DNA of 64,000 bases from Thiohalorhabdus sp. Cl-TMA (GCF_041821045.1 NZ_JBGUAW010000003.1:62001-126000); one strand, 5' to 3'. Shown: positions 1-9,715, counted from the first letter of the stretch. The notes: generated from the letters alone by a model not told the origin. Program-made: numbers and translations.

Positions 1-1407
1 CTGCACGCTAGTGGCGGTCACCCAGGCGGCCAGTACCAATCCCAGGGCGACCATGATGTAGTCCCCGGCGCGGGTGACCATGGCGGCGGCTCCCAAGCCC
101 ACCACCAGGCTGCCCACCAGCACATAGCGCAGCTGCTGCCAGAGGCGCGCCGCGCCGTCCCGCTTCCAGCGGCTCAGGTTGCCCACCCCGAGCAGCACCA
201 TCAGCACACTCATGATGGGCACGAAGACGGCGTTGAAGTAGGGCGGGCCCACGGACAGCTTGCCGGCCCCGAGGGCCTCGATCACCAGGGGATACAGGGT
301 GCCGAGCAGGATGGTGGCCATGGCCACCACCAACAGGATGTTGTTGGCCAGCAGCAGGGTCTCGCGGGAGACCGTGGAGAAGCGGGTGCCGCTGTCCAGC
401 GTCCCCGGCCCGCGCAGGGCGTACAGGAGCAGGGAGCCGCCCACCACCACCGTCAGGAAGCCCAGGATGTAGACGCCACGGGTGGGGTCGGTGGCGAAGG
501 CGTGCACGGAGGTGAGCACGCCGGACCGCACCAGGAAGGTGCCGAGTAGGGATAGCGAGAAGGCGGTGATGGCCAGTAGCACCGTCCAGCTCTTGAACAC
601 CCCGCGCTTCTCGGTGACGGCGAGCGAGTGGATCAGGGCCGTGCCCACCAGCCAGGGCATGAAGGAGGCGTTCTCCACCGGGTCCCAGAACCACCAGCCG
701 CCCCAGCCCAGCTCGTAATAGGCCCACCAGCTGCCGATGGCCACGCCCAGGGTGAGGAACACCCAGGCCACCCCCACCCAGGGTCGCGTCCAGCGCGCCC
801 AGGCGGCGTCGAGACGGCCGCCGAGCAGGGCGGCGATGGCGAAGCCGAAGGCCACGGCCATGCCCACGTAGCCCACGTAGAGCACCGGCGGGTGGATAAT
901 CATGCCGATGTCCTGGAGCAGGGGATTGAGGTCGGCGCCGTCCGGCGGCACCGGGGTGAGCCGGGCGAAGGGGTTGGAGGTGAACAGCATGAACAGCAGA
1001 AAGCCGATGCTCACCAGCCCCATGATGCCCAGCACCCGGGCGCTGAAGTCCGTGGGGAGGGTGCGGCTGAAAGCGGCCACGGCCACGGTCCAAACCCCCA
1101 AAATGAAGGTCCAGAGCAGGATGGAGCCCTCATGCCCGCCCCAAATGGCGGTGAGCCGGTAATAGATGGGCAGGGCCTCGTTGGAGTTCTGCGCTACGAA
1201 GGCCACCGAAAAGTCGCTGACCGCGAAGCAGTACGCCAGGGCGGCGAAGGCGGCGGCGAGGAACCCGAATTGGGCGGCGGCCGCCGGCCGGGCCACGGCC
1301 ATCCACTCCGGGACGCCGCGCGCGGCGCCCAACAGGGGGAACGCCGACTGCACGAGCGCCATGCAGAGGGCGAGAATGAGCGCGATATTGCCTAGTTCCG
1401 GGATCAT
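1..1407 (-). CDS. ccmF: CcmF, heme lyase subunit of cytochrome c maturation (partial, 3' end outside window)
   Basis: CcmF is the large membrane subunit of the System I heme lyase that joins heme from holo-CcmE to apocytochrome c in the periplasm. The reading frame opens with [11 protein letters not shown] and runs 469 codons to the window edge. The family is about 650 residues, so roughly the last 180 are missing. The tryptophan-rich WWD segment is clear around nt 640-720 ([18 protein letters not shown]), preceded and followed by hydrophobic helices. It lies 9 nt after ccmE in the same operon. Identification is very secure; only the C-terminus cannot be judged. Confidence 0.96.
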   Translation of the reverse strand, partial: MIPELGNIALILALCMALVQSAFPLLGAARGVPEWMAVARPAAAAQFGFLAAAFAALAYCFAVSDFSVAFVAQNSNEALPIYYRLTAIWGGHEGSILLWTFILGVWTVAVAAFSRTLPTDFSARVLGIMGLVSIGFLLFMLFTSNPFARLTPVPPDGADLNPLLQDIGMIIHPPVLYVGYVGMAVAFGFAIAALLGGRLDAAWARWTRPWVGVAWVFLTLGVAIGSWWAYYELGWGGWWFWDPVENASFMPWLVGTALIHSLAVTEKRGVFKSWTVLLAITAFSLSLLGTFLVRSGVLTSVHAFATDPTRGVYILGFLTVVVGGSLLLYALRGPGTLDSGTRFSTVSRETLLLANNILLVVAMATILLGTLYPLVIEALGAGKLSVGPPYFNAVFVPIMSVLMVLLGVGNLSRWKRDGAARLWQQLRYVLVGSLVVGLGAAAMVTRAGDYIMVALGLVLAAWVTATSVQ

Positions 1408-1416
1408 AGAGGCTGC

Positions 1417-1872
1417 CTACTGCTCGGCCATGGAATGGGGAGGCTTGGCGCCGGCCTTCTTCAGGGCCTCGGCCGCCTCGGGCGGCATGTACTCTTCGTC
1501 GTGCTTGGCCAGCACCTGCTCGGCCTTGAACACCCCGTCGGCGGTGAGCTTGCCGTTGGCGACGATCCCCTGCCCCTCCCGGAACAGATCGGGAAGCACG
1601 CCCGAGTACTCGATGGGGACGTGGTGCGCGGTGTCGGTGATGACAAAGCGGACGTCGAGGCTATCCTCGCTGCGCTCCACGCTGCCATCCTTCACCAGGC
1701 CGCCGATGCGGAAGGTGCGGTTCTCCGGGGCCTGACCCCGGGCGATCTCCGTGGGGCTGTAGAAATACACCAGATTCTCGCGGAATGCGGTCAGGGCCAG
1801 CGCGGTGGCGGCGCTGACGCCGACCAATACCAGCACCACCAAGTACAAACGCTTCTTGCGGCGGGGGGTCAT
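1417..1872 (-). CDS. ccmE: CcmE, periplasmic heme chaperone
   Basis: CcmE binds heme covalently through a histidine in the periplasm and hands it to CcmF/H. The 151-residue protein starts with a basic cytoplasmic end ([10 protein letters not shown]), one membrane helix at about residues 9-29, and a beta-barrel OB domain. The heme-binding motif KHDEEY is present, with His124 and Tyr128. The C-terminal tail is short and flexible. A longer frame extends upstream to 1992, but the start at 1872 overlaps the ccmD stop in an ATGA and matches family length (E. coli 159 residues), so I chose it. Confidence 0.96.
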   Translation of the reverse strand: MTPRRKKRLYLVVLVLVGVSAATALALTAFRENLVYFYSPTEIARGQAPENRTFRIGGLVKDGSVERSEDSLDVRFVITDTAHHVPIEYSGVLPDLFREGQGIVANGKLTADGVFKAEQVLAKHDEEYMPPEAAEALKKAGAKPPHSMAEQ

Positions 1873-2039
1873 CCACTCCTCCTCACACGCCGGTTCTGGC
1901 GGGCGATCTGTCTGAGTGTCTGGCGCTCGCGCCAATGGGGAACGACGAGGTTGACCAACAGGATCACCAGGGCCAGGCCATAGGATGGCCACACGAAGGC
2001 GGCGTAGCCGCCCATGTAGAAGAACTCCTGTAGTGTCAT
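1869..2039 (-). CDS. ccmD: CcmD, small heme exporter membrane protein
   Basis: CcmD is a small single-pass membrane protein needed to release holo-CcmE from the CcmABC complex. The 56-residue frame begins [17 protein letters not shown], has one helix (about residues 12-34) and ends in an arginine-rich cytoplasmic tail ([10 protein letters not shown]). The MGGY...FVW start and basic tail are characteristic of the family. It sits exactly between ccmC (4 nt gap) and ccmE (4 nt overlap), which supports the call despite its small size. Confidence 0.93.
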   Translation of the reverse strand: MTLQEFFYMGGYAAFVWPSYGLALVILLVNLVVPHWRERQTLRQIARQNRRVRRSG

Positions 2040-2043
2040 CCCC

Positions 2044-2787
2044 TTAGTACTCCTTTTCGTCCGCCAGTTCCCTTACCCAGTTGCTTCCCGACTCGGATTC
2101 CAGGAGCTCGATCCGGACACGCTTCATGGCGATGGTGAAGAAATAGAGGGTGAAGGCCACCGCCATTGTCAGCAGCGGCAGCAGCATGTTCACGCTGATG
2201 GAGGGCGCGTCCAGCTTGGTCACCGTGGGGCCCTGATGCAGGGTGCTCCACCACTCCACGGAGTAGTGGATGATGGGGATGTTGACCACGCCCACCAGGG
2301 CCAGAACGGCCCCCGCGCGAGCGGCGGTGCGCCGGTCCTCGATGGCCGACTGCAGGGCGATGAAGCCCAGGTAGAGGAACAGCAGGATCAGCTCCGAGGT
2401 CAGGCGGGCGTCCCAGACCCAGTAGGTTCCCCACATGGGCTTGCCCCAGAGGGAGCCGGTCACCAGGGCCAGAAAGGTGAAGGAGGCGCCCAGGGGCGCG
2501 GAAGCGCGCATCATGGCCTCGGCCACCTTCATGCGCCATACCAGCACGATAATCCCGGATATGGCCATGACCATGTACACGAACATGGACATCCAGGCCG
2601 AGGGGACATGGATGAAGATGATCCGGTAGCTGTCACCCTGCTGATAATCGGGCGGCGCCACCACCAGCCCCCAATAGAGCCCCACCGCCAGCAGGACGGC
2701 GGTGATCCCCCCGAGCCACGGCGTGAGGCGCCGGGAAAAGCCATAGAAATATCTGGGAGAGCCGTACTTGTGGATCCACTTGAACAT
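2044..2787 (-). CDS. ccmC: CcmC, heme transporter/handling protein for CcmE
   Basis: CcmC presents heme to CcmE on the outer face of the inner membrane. The 247-residue protein starts MFKWIHKYGSPRYFY and has about six hydrophobic helices. The WWD signature lies near residues 120-140 (GTYWVWDARLTSELILLF). The family is 240-260 residues. The frame is open upstream to 2883, but that extension is not conserved in character and the internal ATG at 2787 fits the family start. It is followed after 4 nt by ccmD. Confidence 0.96.
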   Translation of the reverse strand: MFKWIHKYGSPRYFYGFSRRLTPWLGGITAVLLAVGLYWGLVVAPPDYQQGDSYRIIFIHVPSAWMSMFVYMVMAISGIIVLVWRMKVAEAMMRASAPLGASFTFLALVTGSLWGKPMWGTYWVWDARLTSELILLFLYLGFIALQSAIEDRRTAARAGAVLALVGVVNIPIIHYSVEWWSTLHQGPTVTKLDAPSISVNMLLPLLTMAVAFTLYFFTIAMKRVRIELLESESGSNWVRELADEKEY

Positions 2788-2900
2788 GTCTAGCCCGCCT
2801 TGGATGCCGAGGAGAGGCTGTTCGCGATCACAGGCAAACCTCTGAATCGGTGGCAGGTGGCTTCCCCGACCCGGGAGCGCCACCGCGAGTGGGGTTCGCG

Positions 2901-3569
2901 CTAGCCAACGCTGATACGCAGGGCAGCCGCCGTCGCCAGGGGGGCCAGGGTCAGGGCCAGGACCAGCAGGGCGGCGAGGAAATAGAGCTGGCCGGCCACC
3001 GGGAGCTGGGCGGCGGCGTTATCCACGGCCCCCGCGGCGAAGATCAGTACCGGTATATACAGCGGAATAACCAGCAAGGTCAAAAGGAGCCCGCCCCGCC
3101 GCAGCCCCACCGTCAGTGCCACGCCAATGGCGCCCACCATGGAGAGCACCGGGGTGCCCAGGGCCAGCGTGGCCAGCAGCACCGGCAGGGCCTGCATGGG
3201 GAGATGGAGGAAGAGGGCCAGCAGCGGGGAGATGAGAATCAGCGGCAGCCCGGTCACCAGCCAGTGGGCCAGCACCTTGGCCACTACCAGCAAAGCCGGC
3301 GGATGCGGCGAGAGCAGCATCTGCTCCAGGGAGCCGTCCTCGAAATCGGAGCGGAACATGCCGTCCATGGACAGCGTTGCCGCCAGCAGGGCCGCCACCC
3401 AGATGATGCCCGGCGCGACGCGCATGAGGATGTCCTTCTCCGGGCCCAGGGCGAGCGGGAACAGCGTCACCACCACGATGAAGAACATCAGGGGATTGGC
3501 CAGCTCGCTGCGGTGGCGCAGCGCCAGGGTCAGGTCCCGGACCAGGATCGCCGCGAACGCGCGCCCCAT
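2901..3569 (-). CDS. ccmB: CcmB, membrane subunit of the heme ABC complex
   Basis: CcmB is the integral membrane partner of the ATPase CcmA in the CcmABCD complex that frees holo-CcmE from CcmC. The 222-residue protein has six predicted hydrophobic segments and the family features FEDGSLEQMLLSP and PLYIPVLIFAAGA. Its length is normal (E. coli 220). It begins 3 nt after the ccmA stop. A gap of 113 nt before ccmC is the longest in the operon, and I saw no terminator there. Confidence 0.96.
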   Translation of the reverse strand: MGRAFAAILVRDLTLALRHRSELANPLMFFIVVVTLFPLALGPEKDILMRVAPGIIWVAALLAATLSMDGMFRSDFEDGSLEQMLLSPHPPALLVVAKVLAHWLVTGLPLILISPLLALFLHLPMQALPVLLATLALGTPVLSMVGAIGVALTVGLRRGGLLLTLLVIPLYIPVLIFAAGAVDNAAAQLPVAGQLYFLAALLVLALTLAPLATAAALRISVG

Positions 3570-3572
3570 TCG

Positions 3573-4301
3573 TCAGCCTCCCTCCGCGACGCGTTCCGGG
3601 CCCAGGTGGATGCGCGACATGGCGGCGCTGCCCAGGTCCACCGGCTGGTGGGTGGTTATCAGGGCCATGCCGCCGTTCTCGCAGTGCTCGCGCAGCATGC
3701 GCTCCACGTAGGCTTTGCCCTTGCGGTCCAGGGCGTTGAAGGGCTCGTCCAGGATCCATAGCCGGGTGGGATGGACCAGCAGCCGGGCCAGGGCGACGCG
3801 GCGGGTCTGTCCAGCGGAGAGCTCCCGGACCGGCTTGTCCTCGAACCCCTCCAGACCGATCCGATGGAGGGCCTCGTCGGGGTCCATGGCGGGGCGGGCG
3901 GTGCCGAGGGCGCTGGCCACGCGCAGGTTCTCCAGCGGGGTGAGGTCGGCCTTCACCCCGTGGGCGTGTCCGATGTAGGTGAGCGCTTCCAGGAACTCCG
4001 GCCGGACCTCCTCCACGTCCGCGCCGTTCCAGCGCACGTTGCCCTCGGCCGGCAGCGCGAGGAGGCAGAGGATGCGCAGGAGGCTCGTCTTGCCGCTGCC
4101 GTTGGCGCCTTCCACCTGAATCAGCTCGCCCGGTCCCAGGCGCAGGTTGAAGCCCTCGAACAGCACCCGGTCGCGCCGCACGCAGGTCAGATCCACGGCC
4201 TCCAGGCGCGGGGTCGCCGCATCGCCGTGCGCATCGGTCGCATGTCCTTGTCCGGCGCTTAATGCCGGGGCCGCGGGCTGCCGATCCGTTTCGCTTGCCA
4301 T
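3573..4301 (-). CDS. ccmA: CcmA, ATP-binding subunit of the heme ABC complex
   Basis: CcmA is the ATPase whose hydrolysis drives release of heme-loaded CcmE. Walker A is GANGSGKT (residues 65-72), the signature is LSAGQTRR and Walker B is LWILDEPFNALD. With the ATG at 4301 it has 242 residues, about 30 longer at the N-terminus than most CcmA. That extension is Ala/Pro/Asp-rich and probably disordered, so the true start could be further downstream. It is the first gene of the ccm operon and lies 145 nt after hemL. Confidence 0.94.
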   Translation of the reverse strand: MASETDRQPAAPALSAGQGHATDAHGDAATPRLEAVDLTCVRRDRVLFEGFNLRLGPGELIQVEGANGSGKTSLLRILCLLALPAEGNVRWNGADVEEVRPEFLEALTYIGHAHGVKADLTPLENLRVASALGTARPAMDPDEALHRIGLEGFEDKPVRELSAGQTRRVALARLLVHPTRLWILDEPFNALDRKGKAYVERMLREHCENGGMALITTHQPVDLGSAAMSRIHLGPERVAEGG

Positions 4302-4379
4302 GGGGATGCCGGGGTGGGTTGCCAGGGGTGCGACCGGGCGCAAGATTAGCATGGGGTGGTTCCCAGGGCCATAGACGCG

Positions 4380-4407
4380 CAGCGGCCCGGAAGGTTCCGG
4401 GCCGCTG
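4380..4407 (-). terminator. Perfect 12-bp hairpin between hemL and ccmA
   Basis: A perfect 12-bp stem with a 4-nt loop lies between the hemL stop (4446) and the ccmA start (4301). The stem is very GC-rich. There is no T-run on either strand, so it may be a weak or factor-dependent terminator, or an mRNA-stabilising or attenuating structure between the heme-precursor gene and the cytochrome maturation operon. Confidence 0.5.
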
Positions 4408-4445
4408 GTTTGGCACGGGGCCTGCAAATGACCGGCGAAACCCGG

Positions 4446-5729
4446 TCAGGCCATGCCGGAGAGGACGTCCCGGGCCGCTTCCAGGGTGGCGTCCACGTCG
4501 GCCTCGGAGTGGGCCCGCGAGAGGAAGCCCGCCTCGAAGGGCGAGGGGGCCAGGTACACGCCCCGCTCCAGCATGCCGTGGAAGAACTGCGCGAAGCGGT
4601 TGGCGTCGGCGTCGGCCACGTCCTTGAAGGTGCGCACCGGACGGTCGGAGAAGAAGACGCCGAACATGGCGCCCACGTGGTTCTCCGTGAGGGGGACCCC
4701 CGCCTCCGTGCCGGCCTCCACGAGCCCCTGGGCGAGCCGCGCTGTGCGCTCCCCGAGGTCGGCGTGGAAGTGGGCGTTGTTCAGGGCCTTCAGCGTGGTC
4801 ACGCCGGCGATCATGGCCACCGGGTTCCCGGAGAGGGTGCCGGCCTGGTAGACGGGGCCCTCGGGGGAGAGGTGGGCCATGATCTCCTTCTTGCCGCCGA
4901 AGGCGCCCACCGGCATGCCGCCGCCGATCACCTTGCCCAGGCAGGTGAGGTCGGGCGTGACGTGGTAGTACTCCTGGGCGCCGCCGGCGGCCACCCGGAA
5001 TCCGGTCATCACCTCGTCGAAGATCAGAACCGCCCCGAAGCTGTCGCACAGTTCACGCAGGGTCTGCAGGAAGCCCGGCTCCGGCGGCACGCAGCCCATG
5101 TTGCCCGCCACCGGCTCCACGATCACCGCCGCAACCTCGCGGCCGATATCCTCGAACAGCGCGGTGGCGGCGTCCTCGTCGTTGTACGGCAGGGTATGGG
5201 TGTGCTGGGCCAAGTCCTTGGGTACGCCTGGGCTGGTGGGAACGCCAAGGGAAAGGGCGCCCGAGCCCGCCTTCACCAGCAAGCTATCCACGTGGCCGTG
5301 GTAGTTGCCCTCGAACTTCACCACCTTGTCGCGGTTGGTGTAGCCGCGGGCCAGCCGCAGGGCGCTCATGGTGGCCTCGGTGCCGGAGTTGCACATGCGC
5401 ACCTTGTCCACGGAAGGCACCATCTCCGTGATGAGCCGGGCCATCTCGGTCTCCAGCTCGGTGGGCGTGCCGAAGCTAGTGCCCCGGGCCACCGTCTCCT
5501 GGATCGCCGTGACCACCTCGGGGGCGGCGTGGCCGAGTATGAGCGGTCCCCAGGAGCCCACGTAGTCGATGTACTCCTTGCCGTCGGCGTCCCAGATGCG
5601 GCTGCCCTCGCCCCGCTCCATGAACAGGGGCGTACCGCCCACCGGCTTGAAGGCCCGCACGGAGGAGTTCACTCCGCCGGGGATGTACTTCTGGGCTTCC
5701 GCAAAGAGCTGTTCGGACCGCGTCGCCAT
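4446..5729 (-). CDS. hemL: Glutamate-1-semialdehyde 2,1-aminomutase
   Basis: HemL is the PLP enzyme that converts glutamate-1-semialdehyde to 5-aminolevulinate in the C5 pathway of tetrapyrrole synthesis, in the cytoplasm. The protein is 427 residues, the usual length. It has the family start [13 protein letters not shown], the cofactor-binding CNSGTEA segment, FDEVMTGFR, and the PLP lysine at about Lys266 in CLGKVIGGG. It is upstream of and codirectional with ccmA-F, so a heme precursor gene feeds into cytochrome c maturation. The start ATG at 5729 begins MATRSEQLF. Confidence 0.97.
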   Translation of the reverse strand: MATRSEQLFAEAQKYIPGGVNSSVRAFKPVGGTPLFMERGEGSRIWDADGKEYIDYVGSWGPLILGHAAPEVVTAIQETVARGTSFGTPTELETEMARLITEMVPSVDKVRMCNSGTEATMSALRLARGYTNRDKVVKFEGNYHGHVDSLLVKAGSGALSLGVPTSPGVPKDLAQHTHTLPYNDEDAATALFEDIGREVAAVIVEPVAGNMGCVPPEPGFLQTLRELCDSFGAVLIFDEVMTGFRVAAGGAQEYYHVTPDLTCLGKVIGGGMPVGAFGGKKEIMAHLSPEGPVYQAGTLSGNPVAMIAGVTTLKALNNAHFHADLGERTARLAQGLVEAGTEAGVPLTENHVGAMFGVFFSDRPVRTFKDVADADANRFAQFFHGMLERGVYLAPSPFEAGFLSRAHSEADVDATLEAARDVLSGMA

Positions 5730-5938
5730 GGCACCACTCCAGGGGGCAGATGTTCCGGAAAACCGATCAAGCTAAAAGGTGCCCCGAGTACTGTCAATCT
5801 CCCGGAGAGATAAGTCACCGCATTGCCCAGACCGGGCTTCGGTGGACGGGCTATCGCGGCAGACCCTTTCCGTGCCATAGGCCGTCCACGCCGTGCTCTG
5901 GGCGTTTCGCCCCGGTTGGCCCATAATAGGCGCCTACC

Positions 5939-5954
5939 GAACGAACGTTCGTTC
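5939..5954. promoter_or_regulatory. 16-bp perfect palindrome, candidate TetR-type operator
   Basis: The sequence GAACGAACGTTCGTTC is identical to its reverse complement. It sits 24 nt upstream of the MAPEG gene start and just downstream of a possible -10 (CATAAT, 5922-5927). Perfect palindromes built on ACGTTCGT-like half-sites are typical operators of TetR-family repressors. No regulator gene is adjacent, so the binding protein would be encoded elsewhere. Confidence 0.6.
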
Positions 5955-5978
5955 TATAAAAATGGAAAGGATATACCC

Positions 5979-6398
5979 ATGACCATTCCCGTCTGGGTCC
6001 TGCTGGGTTATGCCGGCTGGACGCTGCTGATCCTGTTCGCCACCGTCGGTGTTTACCGTTGGAGCCGCATCCTCACGGGACGCGCCACCATCCGGGAGTG
6101 GAGCGCCGACGAGGAGCAGGGCAGCGGCTGGTATCGCCGCGCCATGCGCGCCCACATGAACTGCATCGAGAATCTCCCGGTCTATGCCGCCATCGTGGTG
6201 GCGATCATGGCCTCGGGCCTCAACAGCCCCTGGCTGGACGGTCTTGCCGTGGCGCTGCTGGCCTTCCGCATGGCCCACAGCCTCTGGCACATATTCCTGG
6301 AGCAGACCGAGGTGGTGGCCTCCATCCGTTTCGCCCTCTACTTCGCCCAGATCCTGATCCTGTTCGCCATGGGAATCTCGGTGGCGGTGAACGCCTGA
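5979..6398 (+). CDS. MAPEG family membrane protein
   Basis: The 139-residue protein begins MTIPVWVLLGYAGWTLL and has four hydrophobic segments. It carries the MAPEG-type loop (RRAMRAHMNCIENLPVYAA) after the first helix, followed by RMAHSLWHIF. MAPEG proteins include membrane glutathione S-transferases and related proteins of unknown substrate. The bacterial ones are often stress- or xenobiotic-linked. The start at 5979 follows AAAGGA; the frame is open upstream to 5823 but crosses the palindrome and lacks a better start. It is a monocistronic unit. Confidence 0.88.
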   Translation: MTIPVWVLLGYAGWTLLILFATVGVYRWSRILTGRATIREWSADEEQGSGWYRRAMRAHMNCIENLPVYAAIVVAIMASGLNSPWLDGLAVALLAFRMAHSLWHIFLEQTEVVASIRFALYFAQILILFAMGISVAVNA

Positions 6399-6550
6399 GG
6401 GCTTCCCGAGGCGATGAATCGCCAAGGAGGCCAAGAAACGGATAACGGAAAGCCGGTAACCGGCAAGGGCAGCCCGGGTCGAGTCAACCTGGGTCTATTC
6501 AGGTTCCCCTTTTGCGCCGTTCTCGGTGCCCTCGGCGGTTTGCCGGTCTT

Positions 6551-7219
6551 TCACCAATGCAGCCGCAGCAGGTTGTTGAGCCGCCGGGTCGCCTCGCGGA
6601 TATCCTCGGCATCCAGGATGCCGCTGATGCAGGCGGCGGCGTCGGCGCCGGCCAGTGCCAGCGGGGCGGCGTTATCCGGGGTGACGCCGCCGATCACCAC
6701 GATGGGCAGGTCCAGCTCCGCCCGGGCCCGCTTAAGCAGCGAGAGCGGCGCCCGCACCGCGTCGGGCTTGGTGGGCGAGGGGTGGAAGGAGCCGAAGGCC
6801 ACGTAGTCGGCCCCGGCCTTACGGGCATTGAAGGCGCGTCCGAGGTCGTTGTAACAGGAGGCGCCGATGATGACCTGGTCGCCCAGGAGGCGCCGCGCCT
6901 CGGCGATGGAGGCGTCGTCGCCGCCCAGATGGACGCCGTTGGCACCGGCGTCCCGGGCCAGCTCGGGATCGTCGTTGACGATGAACAGGGCATCGTATTC
7001 GCGGCAGAGGGTGGCCAGATCGCGGGCCTCCTGGAGCCGGCGGCCCCGGTCTTCGCCCTTGTCGCGGTACTGCACCAGGCGGGCACCCCCCTCCAGGGCC
7101 TCGCGGGTGGCCGCCAGGAGGCGGTCGGCCGGCAGGTGGTCCCGGTCCGCGATCAGATAGGCGCCGCGGATGGGCGAGAGACGGTGGTCGATGGTGACGG
7201 AAACGGCTTCCCCGGGCAT
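6551..7219 (-). CDS. thiE: Thiamine-phosphate synthase
   Basis: ThiE joins HMP pyrophosphate and the thiazole phosphate to give thiamine monophosphate. The 222-residue TIM-barrel protein has the diagnostic segments QYRDKG, FIVNDD, GVHLGGDD, YVAFGSFHPSPTK and VIGGV. The start at 7219 (MPGEAVSVTIDHRL) gives the family length; an upstream extension to 7492 would overlap the divergent hpnB gene and is rejected. It is separated from thiD by hpnB and a TPR gene, so the thiamine genes are near each other but not an operon. Confidence 0.95.
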   Translation of the reverse strand: MPGEAVSVTIDHRLSPIRGAYLIADRDHLPADRLLAATREALEGGARLVQYRDKGEDRGRRLQEARDLATLCREYDALFIVNDDPELARDAGANGVHLGGDDASIAEARRLLGDQVIIGASCYNDLGRAFNARKAGADYVAFGSFHPSPTKPDAVRAPLSLLKRARAELDLPIVVIGGVTPDNAAPLALAGADAAACISGILDAEDIREATRRLNNLLRLHW

Positions 7220-7313
7220 GGCCTGGATGCTCCCCTGGATAAAAGCGGATTTTCCCCCGATGTTGGGGTAAGGGAGCGAAAGTTCAAGCCATCCTTGCAG
7301 AAGGGGGAGTGCC

Positions 7314-8468
7314 GTGGAATGGCTGGTCTGGCTGCTGTCCGCGAGCGGGGCGGCCGTCTGGGGGACGGTGCTGCTGCATCCGGCGCGCCCCTGGGGGGTC
7401 CGGGAGCGCCTGGAGGCCCCGAACGACCCCGAATCCGCGGAGCTCGGCGATGTGACCGCCGTCATCCCCGCCCGCGACGAAGCCGCCTGCATCGGTCGGA
7501 CCCTCCGCGCCCTGGAGCGTCAGGGGACCGGGCTGCGCATCCTGGTGGTGGACGACGGTTCCAGGGACGGCACGGCCCGGGCGGCCCGGCAGGCCGCTTC
7601 GGGCAATGTCGAGGTGGTCCCGGCCGGCCCCCTGCCGGCGGGCTGGCAGGGCAAGCTGTGGGCGCTGGAGCAGGGCGTCCGCCGGGCGGGAACGCCCTAC
7701 CTGCTCTTCCTGGACGCCGACATCGAGCTGGCCCCGGGCCTGCTGCCCGCCTTGCGGACCAAGCTCCGCGTCGAGCACCGGTGCCTGGTCTCCCTTATGG
7801 CCACGCTGCGCATGGAGAACGGCTGGGAGCGGCTCCTGCTGCCGGCCTTCGTCTTCTTCTTCAAGCTCCTCTACCCCTTCGCCCTGGTGAACCGGCGGCG
7901 CAGCCGGATGGCGGGCGCGGCCGGGGGGTGCATGCTCCTGGATGCCGAGGCCCTTGGCAAAAGCGGCGGTCTGGAGGCGATCCGGAATGTGGTCATCGAC
8001 GACTGCACCCTGGCCCGGCATGTCCAGGAGGGAGGCGGTACCCTGTGGCTGGGGCTCAGCCGCTCGGTGCGCAGCCGACGGAGCTACCGCCGCCTGGCGG
8101 ATATCCGGGATATGGTGGCCCGCACCGCCTTCAGTCAGCTGCGGTATTCCGCGGCGCTGCTGGTGGTTGCGTCGCTGGTCCTGGTGGCGGTCTGCTGGGG
8201 GCCGCTGCTCGGCCTGGCGGCCGGTAGCGGGCCGGGCGGGCGGCTTCTCGGCGTTTTGGGACTGCTGGCCATGGTCGGTACCTATTTCCCCACCCTGCGC
8301 TTCTACGGATTCCGCGGCCTCCGGGCACTCACCCTGCCGCTGGCGGGCACCCTGTTCCTGACCACGACCTGGGCGTCCGCGTGGCGCTACTGGCGCGGTA
8401 TCCGCACCCGCTGGAAGGGCCGGACCTACGGTCGGGAGGCCGTGGGGAAAAGCGAGTCGGGGGAGTGA
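7314..8468 (+). CDS. hpnB: Hopene-associated glycosyltransferase HpnB
   Basis: HpnB is a family 2 glycosyltransferase found in hopanoid gene clusters. The 384-residue protein starts at GTG 7314, behind a strong AGGGGGAG. It has an N-terminal membrane helix, then the GT-A fold with TAVIPARDEA, VVDDGSRDGT and FLDADIELAP (DXD). The HpnB-specific middle follows: PAFVFFFKLLYPFA, AGGCMLLDAEAL, IDDCTLARHV and MVARTAFSQLRYS. Several C-terminal helices complete it. No other hopanoid genes are in the window, so the rest of the hpn cluster must be elsewhere. It is divergent from thiE with a 94-nt gap. Confidence 0.92.
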   Translation: MEWLVWLLSASGAAVWGTVLLHPARPWGVRERLEAPNDPESAELGDVTAVIPARDEAACIGRTLRALERQGTGLRILVVDDGSRDGTARAARQAASGNVEVVPAGPLPAGWQGKLWALEQGVRRAGTPYLLFLDADIELAPGLLPALRTKLRVEHRCLVSLMATLRMENGWERLLLPAFVFFFKLLYPFALVNRRRSRMAGAAGGCMLLDAEALGKSGGLEAIRNVVIDDCTLARHVQEGGGTLWLGLSRSVRSRRSYRRLADIRDMVARTAFSQLRYSAALLVVASLVLVAVCWGPLLGLAAGSGPGGRLLGVLGLLAMVGTYFPTLRFYGFRGLRALTLPLAGTLFLTTTWASAWRYWRGIRTRWKGRTYGREAVGKSESGE

Positions 8469-8557
8469 GCCGGTGCCGGGCGCCCCCCGGCCGCGACATG
8501 CGCCAGTTTTTCCGGGCCCGAAAGGGGAGTGGGGTCTCGGTTCCCGGGTCCGCCGGT

Positions 8558-9562
8558 CTACAGCAGCGAGGCCTCCACGGCATCATGCGCCGCCCCGGCC
8601 CGGGGATGGTTGGGCGCCACCTCCAGGGATCGCTGGAAGGCCCGCAGGGCGGCATGCAGCCGGCCCTGCGCCTGCCGGACCTTGCCGAGCAGGTAATGGG
8701 CCTCGCCCAGGGTGGGCTGCTCGGGCAGTGGTCCGCGTTCGATGTAAATCCGCAGGTGATCCGCCGCTTCCTCCAGCCGGGTCCCCGAGGCCAAGGCGGT
8801 GCGGGCGAAGCCTACCCGGGCCGCGGGGTCCGGCTCCTTTCGCGCCAGGCGCTCCGCGTAGAGGGCGAAGGCCCGCTCGTAGTGGCCGAGCTGCCTATGG
8901 AGTCCGGCCAGCCAGCGGTGCGGTCGGTGATGTTCGGGGGCCAGCTCGGCGGCGTGGCGGTAGGTGGCCAGCGCCTTGTCGAAGGCCTCTTCCTGCTCCT
9001 GGGCCAGGCCCCGGGCGCGCAAGCCCGCCACCGGGCTCTGCCGGAAGAGGACCCCGGTATGGCGCTCGGCGGCCTCCCGGGAGCCGCCCAGGAACCCCGG
9101 CGCCTGGAGGTCGTACATGACCAGCGCCACCCGCGCGTGCAGATGCTCCGGCTCAAGCTCCACGGCGCGCTGGAAGTGCTCCTGCGTTTTCCCGGCGTAG
9201 TAGGCGCGCTTGAAGATGTTGGCTCGTTCGGCGAGCTTTCCGTAGGCGCGTCCCAGCCAGTAGTGGAAATCGGCGTTGTCGGGGGCGCTCGCCACCGCCT
9301 TGCGCAGATGCTCGGCTGCCGGATAGGGCTCGAAGCGGCGCAGGGCGATGCGCCCGAGGTAGAACTGGCTGCGGCCGGAATCGGCATGGGCCCGGAAGCC
9401 GGCTCGGGCCTCCCGGAAGCGGCCCCGTTCGAAATCCGCGATCGCCTCCGGGAGGGAGCCGGCCTCTGCCTCTTGCGGTTCCGCGAGGGCGGGCGTGCCA
9501 AGTAATGGAATCAGGAGCAGGCAAGCGACGGCGCCGGAGCGGGCTTTCGGAAGATGCGGCAT
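8558..9562 (-). CDS. Secreted tetratricopeptide-repeat protein
   Basis: The 334-residue protein has a clear signal peptide ending near ALAEPQ (about residue 28), so it acts in the periplasm or at the outer membrane. The rest is a chain of TPR units: AIADFERGRFREARAGF, AAEHLRKAVASAPDNADFHYWLGRAYG, HFQRAVELEPEH, ALATYRHAAELAPEHH and AALRAFQRSLEVAPNHP. TPR proteins are scaffolds, and no specific partner is evident here. It lies between convergent hpnB and upstream thiD. Function unknown. Confidence 0.85.
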   Translation of the reverse strand: MPHLPKARSGAVACLLLIPLLGTPALAEPQEAEAGSLPEAIADFERGRFREARAGFRAHADSGRSQFYLGRIALRRFEPYPAAEHLRKAVASAPDNADFHYWLGRAYGKLAERANIFKRAYYAGKTQEHFQRAVELEPEHLHARVALVMYDLQAPGFLGGSREAAERHTGVLFRQSPVAGLRARGLAQEQEEAFDKALATYRHAAELAPEHHRPHRWLAGLHRQLGHYERAFALYAERLARKEPDPAARVGFARTALASGTRLEEAADHLRIYIERGPLPEQPTLGEAHYLLGKVRQAQGRLHAALRAFQRSLEVAPNHPRAGAAHDAVEASLL

Positions 9563-9715
9563 GGGTAGGTGCGGCCTCGGCTTGCACGGAACGGGTGGTC
9601 CCGGGCCGGGCCCGGAGCGCGCAATATCCTACCCGATAGACGAAGTGGTACGCGAGTACTTACGAACGTTCCCGCTCGGAGCCGGTCGAAACAGTCCACG
9701 CCGTTGAGCGGACGG

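Noticed and set aside
3019-5049. 676-codon open frame on the minus strand across ccmB, ccmA and hemL
   Set aside because: It is a shadow frame of GC-rich coding DNA; the translation is Gly/Arg/Pro-rich without motifs, while the true genes in other frames are unmistakable.
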